Shown: positions 1 through 5,796, counted from the first letter of the stretch. The stretch is 9,828 bases of DNA from an uncultured Eubacteriales bacterium (GCA_900313125.1 OMPZ01000236.1:1-9828); one strand, 5' to 3'. Notes: generated from the letters alone by a model not told the origin. Translations and numbers: made by a program.

Positions 1-68
1 ATCTCCGTTATTTCAGCCGAAAGCCTTGTGTTTTCTTCAATGCTTTTCAAAGCTCCCGCGTCGTTCAT
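1..68 (-). CDS. Start of a hypothetical gene, third in the HTH-kinase operon (partial, runs off left edge)
   Basis: An ATG at 66-68 on the minus strand opens a frame that stays open to base 1 and gives 22 residues, beginning MNDAGALKSIEENTRLSAEI. The start is supported by a GGGAGGGG ribosome binding site at 74-81, inside the end of the kinase gene, and by its position one base after the kinase stop (TAA, 70-72). The visible peptide is charged and helix-prone, with no signal peptide. The spacing implies co-transcription and probably translational coupling with the kinase, so the product may be a substrate or partner of the kinase. That is inference. No family can be named from 22 residues. Confidence 0.72.
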   Translation of the reverse strand, partial: MNDAGALKSIEENTRLSAEITE

Positions 69-69
69 A

Positions 70-1170
70 TTATCCCCTCCCGAGCAGTTTATCAACAATT
101 ATCGGCGCGAATGTGGAAAACATCATCGCCGCCGTTCGCAGCAGCATAAACCGCCTGTTGTTTCGCCGAATGCTCCGCGGTACGAACCGCAGCAGGTCTC
201 CCATATTGAACACGACAATAAGCGGCACGGTTATGTAGAACACGAATATCTCGATCAGACCGCCGACGCCGAATCTGTCGAAGCAGACCACGGCGATGTA
301 GATCATCGAGATGTACGAAAAAGCGGCGGCAAGCTCCTTCCACAGCGTGTGAGTGCGAAAGCCGGGCAGCGCGCGCAAAAACGGTATGCGGTCGATAAGG
401 TGCGCGCCAAGCTCGTGCCGCAGCGCGTTTTCCATGCTTTCGGCGTCCTTATAGCGGTGCGAAGGGTCGTCGTTCGTTGCCTTTTCTATTATTGCCGCGA
501 CGTAATGGTCGCCGCTGTACCGCTTTACGCCCGGCTCCTGACCCGTGAGCATAAAGCTTAGAATACAGCCGACGGAGTAGATGTCCGAGCGGTTCGTCGC
601 CGACGACGAGATCGTTTCGGGAGCCTGATAGCCGAGCGTACCGACTACCGTCATGTCGGACACATCGCCGATATTCACCGCCTTTGCGCCGCCGAGATCG
701 ACTATCTTTATCTGCGGCGCTTTGCTGTCGTATTTTGATATCATTATGTTGTCGGGCTTCAGGTCGCGGTGAACGAAGCCCTTTTTGTGGAACTGGGCAA
801 GCCCCTCGCAAAGCTGAACGCAGACTGACAGCGCCGTTTTTTTATCAAGAGCGCCGAAACGCCCGACGTACTCCGAAAGTGTGAGCGTTTCCTTGTCGCA
901 GCCGTCGGCGCAGACATACTGAGTTACAGCGGCAAAGCGGTCGCCGACCTTTATCACCTCATATATCTCGGCTGTGTAAGGCGACCACATTTCGGACAAG
1001 CTCTCGTACACGGCGGCGTGCTTTTCGTCCATTTCCTTTAAGACAAAGGTTTTCGGCGCGTCGCCCGGGCACTCCTTCATCGCGGTATAGGTGCGGTACT
1101 TTTTGCCGCGGCTCAGCTCCTTATGTACCAGAAATTCATTTTGAAATTCCTGTTCGGTCAGCGTTCTCAT
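70..1170 (-). CDS. Eukaryote-like Ser/Thr protein kinase with C-terminal membrane segments
   Basis: This 366-residue protein should phosphorylate Ser/Thr of unknown partners at the inner face of the membrane. Visible kinase motifs are a VAIK-type lysine (K45 in FVLKEMD), the catalytic loop HRDLKPDN (134-141), DLG in place of DFG (158-160) and APE (183-185) after the VGTLGYQ activation segment. The ATP-binding glycine loop near residues 18-28 is degenerate, with only one glycine. After the kinase domain (about 1-255) come three hydrophobic segments near 281-297, 301-322 and 344-363. There are no PASTA or other extracellular repeats, so it differs from PknB/PrkC. The ATG start overlaps the TGA of the upstream HTH gene (ATGA, 1167-1170), which indicates translational coupling. 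Catalytic residues are intact, so an active enzyme is likely. The substrate cannot be read from sequence. Confidence 0.93.
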   Translation of the reverse strand: MRTLTEQEFQNEFLVHKELSRGKKYRTYTAMKECPGDAPKTFVLKEMDEKHAAVYESLSEMWSPYTAEIYEVIKVGDRFAAVTQYVCADGCDKETLTLSEYVGRFGALDKKTALSVCVQLCEGLAQFHKKGFVHRDLKPDNIMISKYDSKAPQIKIVDLGGAKAVNIGDVSDMTVVGTLGYQAPETISSSATNRSDIYSVGCILSFMLTGQEPGVKRYSGDHYVAAIIEKATNDDPSHRYKDAESMENALRHELGAHLIDRIPFLRALPGFRTHTLWKELAAAFSYISMIYIAVVCFDRFGVGGLIEIFVFYITVPLIVVFNMGDLLRFVPRSIRRNNRRFMLLRTAAMMFSTFAPIIVDKLLGRG

Positions 1171-1619
1171 TTCTTCGTTTTCTCCTGCTTTTCGGGGAAG
1201 AGCTTGTCTAAAAAGCCCTTTTCGGCGAGCAGCTCCCTGATCTCGCTGCCGCTCATTTTTTTCAGCATACCAAATATGATAACGGATTCTGCCTTGTCGC
1301 GTGTATAAAGCTCCTGATAGCGTGCGCGCTTGAGCAGAAGGTCGGTCTCCTCCAAAGAAGCGTCCAGCCCGAGCGCAAGGTCTATCACCGCCGCACGGCT
1401 CGGCTTGTCGTCCTTCCGCGACGGGCTTCGCAGCTTGTTTATATACGCCTTTGAAAGGCTCGTCCTTTTCACAAGCTCCGTCGTCGAGATGCCCTTCTCG
1501 GTCATCATTCTGTCGAGCGCGGCGGAAAACTCACGGTCGATCATGCCGTCAAGCTCGGCGTCGTCATATTTTTTTGCGTCGTTGAGTTTCCTGAAGTTCT
1601 CATCGGTCGTTTTGCCCAT
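1167..1619 (-). CDS. XRE-family helix-turn-helix transcriptional regulator
   Basis: This 150-residue protein is first in the kinase operon. A helix-turn-helix of Cro/CI type lies at about 44-68 (ISTTELVKRTSLSKAYINKL). It follows a charged N-terminal helix and precedes a helical region (about 76-135) ending in a basic lysine-rich tail. No membrane segment is visible. The ATG at 1619 is chosen because GGGAGGGG lies five bases upstream and a good promoter precedes it. The longer open frame up to 1922 would cover that promoter and the divergent gene. Its stop overlaps the kinase start. A plausible role is autoregulation of the operon through the dyad at 1675-1708, perhaps with phosphorylation by the kinase altering binding. 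Both are inference. Confidence 0.88.
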   Translation of the reverse strand: MGKTTDENFRKLNDAKKYDDAELDGMIDREFSAALDRMMTEKGISTTELVKRTSLSKAYINKLRSPSRKDDKPSRAAVIDLALGLDASLEETDLLLKRARYQELYTRDKAESVIIFGMLKKMSGSEIRELLAEKGFLDKLFPEKQEKTKK

Positions 1620-1644
1620 TGATACCCCTCCCTGTGCTACTCTC

Positions 1645-1673
1645 AGTATACCATTACTCGACAATATATTCAA
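1645..1673 (-). promoter_or_regulatory. Sigma-A promoter of the HTH-kinase operon
   Basis: On the minus strand TTGAAT (-35, 1668-1673) and TATACT (-10, 1645-1650) are separated by exactly 17 bases. The HTH start codon lies about 26 bases below the -10 box, so the leader is short and holds only the ribosome binding site. Confidence 0.8.
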
Positions 1674-1674
1674 G

Positions 1675-1708
1675 AAAAAAACGGCTACCCGCAGTAGTCG
1701 ATTTTTTT
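1675..1708. repeat. Interrupted dyad with A-tract and T-tract arms (candidate operator or bidirectional hairpin)
   Basis: Seven A (1675-1681), CGGCTAC (1682-1688), a 5-base loop, GTAGTCG (1694-1700), one A, then seven T (1702-1708). The inner arms pair over seven positions with one G-T, and the outer tracts extend the symmetry after one mismatch. It directly abuts the -35 box of the HTH promoter and lies between divergent genes. It could bind the HTH regulator or fold as a hairpin in either transcript. Confidence 0.6.
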
Positions 1709-1730
1709 CCGCGGCTGTGATACTCTTAAT

Positions 1731-1752
1731 TAAAGCTATACATAAAGCTATA
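1731..1752 (+). repeat. Direct repeat TAAAGCTATA x2 upstream of the zinc-ribbon gene
   Basis: TAAAGCTATA occurs at 1731-1740 and 1743-1752, 12 bases apart, just before the ribosome binding site of the plus-strand gene. Each copy contains a TATA-like hexamer that could act as a -10 box, but no convincing -35 box is spaced correctly. An extended -10-like TGTGATACT at 1716-1724 is an alternative. The plus-strand start point is therefore unresolved. Confidence 0.4.
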
Positions 1753-1779
1753 AACAATGCCTTGTTAGGAGGGAGCACA

Positions 1780-2217
1780 ATGAAATGTGAATGCGGAACG
1801 GAGTTTGAAGGTAATTTTTGCCCGTCCTGCGGACGTCCGGCGATAGACGAAGCAAAGCCATCGGTCAAACCGGACAGCGGCAAAAAGACGATCTGGGATC
1901 GTCTGGAGTTTCTTACCGACAAGAGGACGCTGCTTTCGGCAGGCTCTGTACTCAGCGGCTTATACTGTGTCTTTGCGGGGTATTGGATAACTGCGCTGCT
2001 TTTCTTTGCCGGCGCGGTGCTGTTTTCGCCTCAGCTGAGAAAAAAACACCCGAACAAGGTCTGGCTGCTCAGCATCATCGGCTCTGTGGTACTTTTTCTG
2101 GGCATTTTCGCAGCCAAATTTCAGGACGCCCTTATCGAAGTGATGGAGGAAGAAGAATCCTACAGCGACTCATACTACTACGAGCCCACCACAAACGAGG
2201 AAAGATACGGCTATTAG
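1780..2217 (+). CDS. Zinc-ribbon protein with two transmembrane segments
   Basis: This 145-residue protein begins with a short zinc ribbon: C3 and C5 pair with C14 and C17 in CPSCGRP, a likely Zn(II) site. A charged linker follows (21-47), then hydrophobic segments at about 51-83 (one long or two short helices) and 94-113, and an acidic, tyrosine-rich tail (121-145). The start is set by AGGAGG at 1768-1773, seven bases before ATG. The zinc ribbon is probably cytoplasmic and the tail is of unknown side. It is divergent from the HTH-kinase operon and shares its control region, so co-regulation is possible. Function is unknown. Such zinc-ribbon membrane proteins are common in Firmicutes and mostly uncharacterised. 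Confidence 0.85.
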   Translation: MKCECGTEFEGNFCPSCGRPAIDEAKPSVKPDSGKKTIWDRLEFLTDKRTLLSAGSVLSGLYCVFAGYWITALLFFAGAVLFSPQLRKKHPNKVWLLSIIGSVVLFLGIFAAKFQDALIEVMEEEESYSDSYYYEPTTNEERYGY

Positions 2218-2262
2218 CGGGCAATTACGCGGTTTTAGTTTGTTTAAGGCACAGCTTTATCG

Positions 2263-2309
2263 CCGCGCGGCTAGGCGCATCCAATGCGCCTACTTTATTC
2301 ATGGCGCGG
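2263..2309 (+). repeat. Nested inverted repeat in spacer between two membrane-protein genes
   Basis: A perfect 9-base inverted repeat, TAGGCGCAT (2272-2280) and ATGCGCCTA (2284-2292), has a 3-base loop. It sits inside a weaker outer pair, CCGCGC (2263-2268) and GCGCGG (2304-2309). A short T-rich stretch (CTTTATT) follows the inner hairpin, so it may be a weak terminator for the zinc-ribbon gene or a folded leader of the next one. No other feature was seen in this 160-base gap except a small palindrome, GTTCG-T-CGAAC, at 2334-2344. Confidence 0.55.
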
Positions 2310-2377
2310 AATTGGTGCTGCTTTACCGAAACAGTTCGTCGAACTTATCCGGGTTTATTTTAAAGGGAGGTATAAAA

Positions 2378-2560
2378 ATGATGATCCTTATTGCAATTTA
2401 CATGATAGCCGGCTACTGGGCTACCGGGAAAACGATCTACGCCAACAAAATACTTATCGGCGCGTGGAACACGATCTTTCTGCAGCGCGTGATAATGGGA
2501 ACGCTGCTTGGAGTAGTGCTTATCCCCTGGGCAATAATAAAATCTGTCGGCGGCAGATGA
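2378..2560 (+). CDS. Small hydrophobic membrane protein (60 residues)
   Basis: A 60-residue frame starts at ATG 2378 behind a strong ribosome binding site (GGGAGG, 2365-2370, seven bases away). The first 15 residues (MMILIAIYMIAGYWA) are hydrophobic, as are residues about 36-55 (VIMGTLLGVVLIPWAIIK). They flank a polar stretch with basic residues, so two membrane passes are likely. No motif identifies a function. It lies downstream of the zinc-ribbon gene on the same strand and ahead of a strong terminator, so it may be the last gene of that unit. Short length lowers certainty, but start signals, hydrophobic pattern and terminator agree. Confidence 0.75.
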   Translation: MMILIAIYMIAGYWATGKTIYANKILIGAWNTIFLQRVIMGTLLGVVLIPWAIIKSVGGR

Positions 2561-2619
2561 TACTGTACGATCTCATAAATATGGATCTTGACAAAACAAA
2601 AAGCTGACACAATAACGAT

Positions 2620-2675
2620 CAACGTCTCCTGACCGACCGCATGACCCGCGGTCGGTTTGAGAGACGTTGTTTTTT
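2620..2675 (+). terminator. Strong Rho-independent terminator after the small membrane protein
   Basis: Outer arms CAACGTCTC (2620-2628) and GAGACGTTG (2661-2669) and inner arms ACCGACCGC (2632-2640) and GCGGTCGGT (2648-2656) form a long interrupted stem, followed by six T (2670-2675). On the minus strand no T-run follows at once, so it mainly serves plus-strand transcription. Its last T is also part of the GrpB-family stop codon. Confidence 0.92.
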
Positions 2676-3220
2676 CAATTTGCTGCTTCGCTTCTCCACC
2701 TTCGCGCTTCGTCAAGCAGCTCGGCGATCAGCTCGCTTTTCCCTTCGGTATATGCGACGCGGTCGTTGGGGTACGTTTTGGCAAGCGTTCTTTTAAGCGC
2801 TGCGTATTTTTCGGCGGCAGCTATGTTGGCGTTCAGATGATCTCTGAAATTCAGGTAATTCTCCCACTCCGCCGAGCCGTACTTCACAACATGGATATGG
2901 TGAGTACGCGTGTCGTTCTCAAAGTCGCCCATGACGAACAGAAGCTGCTCCGGGCGTTCGTCAAATCTGAAAATAATATTCTCTGCTTCGAGCGCGTCTT
3001 TTTTCATAAGCACCGCTTCATAATCCGAAACGCCGACGGCAATGTCGATTATCGGCTTTGCCGGGATCGTTTTTATTGACGTGCTGCCGACGTGCTGAAC
3101 ATCTGCCGCGTCGTTTTGAAGAACGCTTTTTATTATCCGTATCGTCTGCGCAGCCGCCGTTTCCCATTCGGAACGATGATCTTCAAGATACACCGTTCCG
3201 CGTTTCATACCTATACTCAT
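2675..3220 (-). CDS. GrpB family protein (UPF0157, nucleotidyltransferase-like fold)
   Basis: This 181-residue protein carries the family signature: HVGSTSI (43-49) followed by AKPIIDI (54-60), a nucleotidyltransferase-like GS...D pattern. RTHHIHVV (105-112) and FRDHL (125-129) come later, and YTEGKSELI near the C-terminus. Length is normal for the family. Its molecular function is not firmly established; nucleotide or RNA modification is suggested by the fold. The ATG at 3220 is preferred to an upstream ATG at 3283 because GAGGT lies close upstream and because the longer form would overlap the preceding gene by about 50 bases. It is the third gene of the HIT-glycosylase operon, with a 10-base gap. 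Confidence 0.88.
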   Translation of the reverse strand: MSIGMKRGTVYLEDHRSEWETAAAQTIRIIKSVLQNDAADVQHVGSTSIKTIPAKPIIDIAVGVSDYEAVLMKKDALEAENIIFRFDERPEQLLFVMGDFENDTRTHHIHVVKYGSAEWENYLNFRDHLNANIAAAEKYAALKRTLAKTYPNDRVAYTEGKSELIAELLDEARRWRSEAAN

Positions 3221-3230
3221 AATGACCTCA

Positions 3231-3722
3231 CTATTTGTCAATATATTCTTCGATAATACGCCACTCGCCGTAGAGCCGCTCAAAGCTCCACGCCGCGTTG
3301 GCAGGGCTTGTCGAGGGCAGCCTGACCGCTGTTCTTCCTATCGCCTTTTGCTGATATTTTACAAACAGCTTGTACGCCGTGCCGCCGTTTACGAATATCT
3401 GCTTGATATCGCAGTTATCGAGTATCACGCTCAGATCGTTCACCGCTGCGTTTTTTATGCTGCTGTCGCTTGAGCCTTCGATCTCGCAAGACTCTATCAC
3501 GTCCCACAAAGCTATCCCATGCGACAAACACAACGCTTTTTTCTCCTCTATGGTAACAGGCATATCCTCACCGCAAACTCGTGCCAGCAGCCGCCAAAAG
3601 CGATTCTGAGGGTGTCCGTAATAGAAGCTTTGCTCGCGCGATCTCACAGACGGAAAGCTGCCGAGGATAAGCGCCCTTGACTCGCTGCTGTATATCGGCG
3701 GAAATTCATGCTCCAGTCTCAC
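3231..3722 (-). CDS. DNA-deoxyinosine (hypoxanthine) glycosylase, UDG superfamily family 6
   Basis: This 163-residue enzyme should excise hypoxanthine, the deamination product of adenine, from DNA to start base-excision repair. Visible motifs are GSFPSVRS (21-28), YYGHPQNRFW (34-43), GSSDSSIKN (83-91) and LPSTSPAN (135-142). N40, in the second motif, corresponds to the asparagine reported as essential in characterised family members (from memory). Length fits the family. The start is GTG at 3720-3722, preceded by GGAG eight bases upstream. It overlaps the TGA of the HIT gene as GTGA, so translation is probably coupled. The neighbouring HIT hydrolase and GrpB-like protein suggest a nucleotide or nucleic-acid damage theme, which is inference. 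Confidence 0.9.
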   Translation of the reverse strand: MRLEHEFPPIYSSESRALILGSFPSVRSREQSFYYGHPQNRFWRLLARVCGEDMPVTIEEKKALCLSHGIALWDVIESCEIEGSSDSSIKNAAVNDLSVILDNCDIKQIFVNGGTAYKLFVKYQQKAIGRTAVRLPSTSPANAAWSFERLYGEWRIIEEYIDK

Positions 3723-4180
3723 AGAAGCTTCTCCAATTCCGCACGCAGCTTATCCTTCATCGACTCCAGCTCCTCGCTTGAGGGGCGGTTGTCGTCGGCG
3801 TACATTTTCTTCATAGGATACCACCACACGGGACCTCTGCCGTGATTGCCGTAGTCACCGATATCGCCGTCGCGGCGCGGGTACAGATGCCAATGAAGGT
3901 GCGCGTCGCCCATGCCGAGCAGCTCGTAGTTCATCTTGTCGCAGCCGAAAGCGTTCGCCGCCGCCTGCGCGACAAGCGTCATCTCCTTCATAAATTCCAG
4001 CCGCTCGTTCATGTCCATCTGATAAAGCTCGGTGTAGTCGTGGTTCTTGTAAAGAAACAGCGTATAGCCGTAAAAATGCTGATTGTCGCCGATCACGGCA
4101 TAGCCCGTATTCAGTTCCTTAACGAAGTACGGGTTCTCCCCCTTTTTTATCATTTCTATTCTGTCGCATATAAGACACAT
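3719..4180 (-). CDS. HIT (histidine triad) family hydrolase
   Basis: This 153-residue protein has the histidine triad H94-L-H96-W-H98 (AHLHWHLYPR), the active site of nucleotide hydrolases and transferases that act on dinucleoside polyphosphates or nucleoside phosphoramidates. The preceding helix region (NYELLGMGDAH) fits the fold. C2 and C5 (CLICDR) form an N-terminal CxxC that may bind zinc, as in some HIT proteins. An acidic and basic C-terminal helix ends the chain. The ATG at 4180 has AGGAG nine bases upstream and a promoter at 4236-4264. It is the first gene of a three-gene operon and overlaps the glycosylase by four bases. The exact substrate cannot be told from sequence. Confidence 0.92.
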   Translation of the reverse strand: MCLICDRIEMIKKGENPYFVKELNTGYAVIGDNQHFYGYTLFLYKNHDYTELYQMDMNERLEFMKEMTLVAQAAANAFGCDKMNYELLGMGDAHLHWHLYPRRDGDIGDYGNHGRGPVWWYPMKKMYADDNRPSSEELESMKDKLRAELEKLL

Positions 4181-4235
4181 TTCAGCTCACTCCTCGATAC
4201 CATCTTGCGATCTGCTTTTGTTGCTGTACCACATA

Positions 4236-4264
4236 ATTATACTCTCTATTTCTGCGGCTGTAAA
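4236..4264 (-). promoter_or_regulatory. Sigma-A promoter of the HIT-glycosylase-GrpB operon
   Basis: On the minus strand TTTACA (-35, 4259-4264) and a perfect TATAAT (-10, 4236-4241) are 17 bases apart. Transcription would begin near 4229, leaving a leader of about 50 bases before the HIT start codon. Confidence 0.88.
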
Positions 4265-4479
4265 TATTTTTTTGTTGCCGCCGAAGTTCTTGAAACAAAC
4301 ATTGTGCCTTAAAAAACCGCTATACGATGCGTAGGTCGTATTGATGTTACAGGTACGATGATAAAGCGGCTGCGGGACAGAAGTTTGCTCTTTTATCGGT
4401 GAAAACTTTCGGCTTTATACTATACTGCCAAATGTCACAACATAATATTGTGCAGTCCTGCAAATTTGTAATATTAGTA

Positions 4480-4508
4480 TTGACAAGTTTTAAGCCTCGT
4501 GCTATACT
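4480..4508 (+). promoter_or_regulatory. Near-consensus sigma-A promoter of the YwnB/YwnA-like operon
   Basis: A perfect TTGACA (-35, 4480-4485) and TATACT (-10, 4503-4508) are 17 bases apart. The leader to the ATG at 4587 is about 70 bases and contains the palindrome ATGATATCAT. Such a strong promoter suggests high expression when not repressed. Confidence 0.92.
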
Positions 4509-4586
4509 CATATCAGGAAATTGAAATAACAAACGTTACAACTTTACAAGAAACAAAAATTATGATATCATCAGGAGGTAATCATT

Positions 4587-5222
4587 ATGAAAAAGATCGC
4601 AGTTGTTGCAGCTAACGGCAGAGTAGCACAGAAGGTAGTCAAAGAAGCACAGAGCAGAGGCTTCGAGGTAACGGGATTTGCCCGTGAGGACGAGAACAAG
4701 AGCGGCGCTGCTGCCTACGTCAAGAAGGACATCATGGAGCTTACAAAAGCCGATCTCGCAGGCTTTGACGCAGTTGTTGACGGCTTCGGCGCATGGAAGG
4801 ACGAGGATCAGCCCATGCACGTCAAGACCTCTCAGCACCTTTGCGACCTGCTTTCGGGCACAGAGACCAGACTTCTGGTAGTTGGCGGCGCAGGCAGCCT
4901 TTATGTCAATGCGGAGCACACCGTTCAGGTCAAGGACGGAGCCGATTTCCCCGCAGTATTCCTCCCTCTCGCAAACGCGCAGGGTCAGGAGCTTGAGGAG
5001 CTTCGCAAGAGAAACGACGTGAAGTGGACTTTCATCAGCCCTGCCGGAGATTTCCAGGCTGACGGCGAGCGCACGGGCAAGTATATCCTTGCCGGCGAGG
5101 AGCTTACCCTCAACAGCAGGGGCGAGAGCATTATCAGCTATGCGGATTACGCTATCGCGATGGTAGACGAGATCGAAAGCGGCGATCACATTCAGCAGCG
5201 CATCAGCGTTGTCAGAGAATAA
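4587..5222 (+). CDS. NAD(P)-binding atypical SDR-like protein (YwnB-like)
   Basis: This 211-residue protein resembles the NmrA/YwnB group of atypical short-chain dehydrogenase folds. Residues 1-17 form beta strand MKKIAVVAAN and the dinucleotide loop. Later features are LLVVGGAGSL (96-105), WTFISPAGDF (147-156) and SYADYAIAMVDEIE (184-197), all typical of this group. The cofactor loop is unusual: AANGRVA (8-14) where GATGRVG is usual, so two glycines are replaced by alanine. No YxxxK catalytic pair stands out, as in many atypical members that may sense or reduce rather than act as classical dehydrogenases. The start is set by AGGAGG at 4573-4578. The next gene, 18 bases on, is an Rrf2 regulator, the same pairing as ywnB and ywnA in Bacillus subtilis. 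Confidence 0.87.
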   Translation: MKKIAVVAANGRVAQKVVKEAQSRGFEVTGFAREDENKSGAAAYVKKDIMELTKADLAGFDAVVDGFGAWKDEDQPMHVKTSQHLCDLLSGTETRLLVVGGAGSLYVNAEHTVQVKDGADFPAVFLPLANAQGQELEELRKRNDVKWTFISPAGDFQADGERTGKYILAGEELTLNSRGESIISYADYAIAMVDEIESGDHIQQRISVVRE

Positions 5223-5240
5223 AAGTGAGATGATCTATCT

Positions 5241-5678
5241 ATGCAGATGACCAGTAAATTTACAACGGCGGTACATATTTTGACCTGTATCGACGTGTTC
5301 GGTGACGAAACGCGCGTAACGAGCGAATTTCTTTCAGGCAGCACGGGCGTGAACGCGGTCATTATAAGGAATGTACTTGCGCAGCTCAAAAGCGCGGGCA
5401 TCGTAAGAACCCGTCAGGGCAGCGGCGGCGCGCATCTTGCCGTACCCTTGAACGAGATCACGCTGTATGACGTTTACAAAGCGGTCGAATGTGTAGATGA
5501 CGAAGGCTTGTTCCATTTCCATAAGAATCCGAACGCCATGTGCCCTGTCGGGAGAAATATCCACACGGTTATGGACGGCAGACTTTTGGCTGTACAGGCA
5601 GCAATGGAAAACGAGCTGAAAAGCGTAACTCTCGCCGAGATAGTTGCGGACACAAAGAAGATCATATCCGAGGAATAA
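5241..5678 (+). CDS. Rrf2-family transcriptional regulator (YwnA-like)
   Basis: This 145-residue Rrf2 protein has an N-terminal winged helix (about 1-60) with a recognition region near GVNAVIIRNVLAQLK and a wing at RQGSGGAHLAV (58-68). The stretch NPNAMCPVGRNI (97-108) matches the YwnA-type signature. Cysteines are C16, C84 and C101. The CX5CX5C-like [2Fe-2S] set of IscR is absent, so iron-sulphur sensing is not supported. A single redox-reactive cysteine such as C101 is possible. The ribosome binding site is weak (GAGATGATC, 5227-5235), suggesting low expression relative to the upstream gene. It likely represses its own operon. Candidate operators are the palindromes around the 4480-4508 promoter. 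Confidence 0.9.
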   Translation: MQMTSKFTTAVHILTCIDVFGDETRVTSEFLSGSTGVNAVIIRNVLAQLKSAGIVRTRQGSGGAHLAVPLNEITLYDVYKAVECVDDEGLFHFHKNPNAMCPVGRNIHTVMDGRLLAVQAAMENELKSVTLAEIVADTKKIISEE

Positions 5679-5683
5679 ACGGA

Positions 5684-5715
5684 GTGTGCCGGATCTGATG
5701 CCGGCACACCCTTTT
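5684..5715 (+). terminator. Rho-independent terminator of the YwnB/YwnA-like operon
   Basis: Perfect 9-base arms GTGTGCCGG (5684-5692) and CCGGCACAC (5701-5709) with an 8-base loop, followed by CC and four T. It starts six bases after the Rrf2 stop codon. The T-run is short, so termination may be partial. Confidence 0.82.
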
Positions 5716-5796
5716 ATACTGATCCCGCCCGGCTTTATTTGCGACGATGTTTATCGCCGCATATTCATTCTCGTAACCTTTCGGAGGTGTTATACT

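Larger units (their letters stand above)
4181..4586. other. 406-base divergent intergenic region
   Basis: It holds the leftward HIT promoter and the rightward promoter of the NAD(P)-binding protein gene, about 215 bases apart. Between them are TACGATG at 4323-4329 and 4354-4360, an inverted pair ATACGA/TCGTAT (4322-4327, 4336-4341), a pair CACAA/TTGTG (4436-4440, 4448-4452) and TGCAG/CTGCA near 4451-4462. ATGATATCAT (4562-4571) lies next to the ribosome binding site of the rightward gene. No convincing gene was seen. A 61-codon minus-strand frame (4347-4532) has no start signal and crosses the rightward promoter. Confidence 0.6.

Noticed and set aside
1330..1779. In-frame N-terminal extension of the zinc-ribbon protein
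   Set aside because: The extension is antisense to the HTH gene and crosses the dyad and promoters; the ATG at 1780 has AGGAGG correctly spaced.
1620..1922. In-frame N-terminal extension of the HTH regulator to 251 residues
   Set aside because: It covers the regulator's own promoter and overlaps the divergent zinc-ribbon gene; the ATG at 1619 has an ideal ribosome binding site.
2620..2675. Inverted repeat as a CRISPR-like or attachment element
   Set aside because: Single copy, stem followed by six T and placed at the end of a gene: a standard terminator.
4415..4426. Overlapping TATACT boxes as a second promoter
   Set aside because: No -35-like hexamer lies 16-18 bases upstream of either box on the plus strand.
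4347..4532. 61-residue minus-strand open frame in the intergenic region
   Set aside because: No ribosome binding site, no recognisable protein features, and it crosses the strong rightward promoter.
5644..5796. Upstream start for the flavin-ferredoxin protein
   Set aside because: It would overlap the Rrf2 gene and the terminator at 5684-5715; the ATG at 5797 has a good ribosome binding site.
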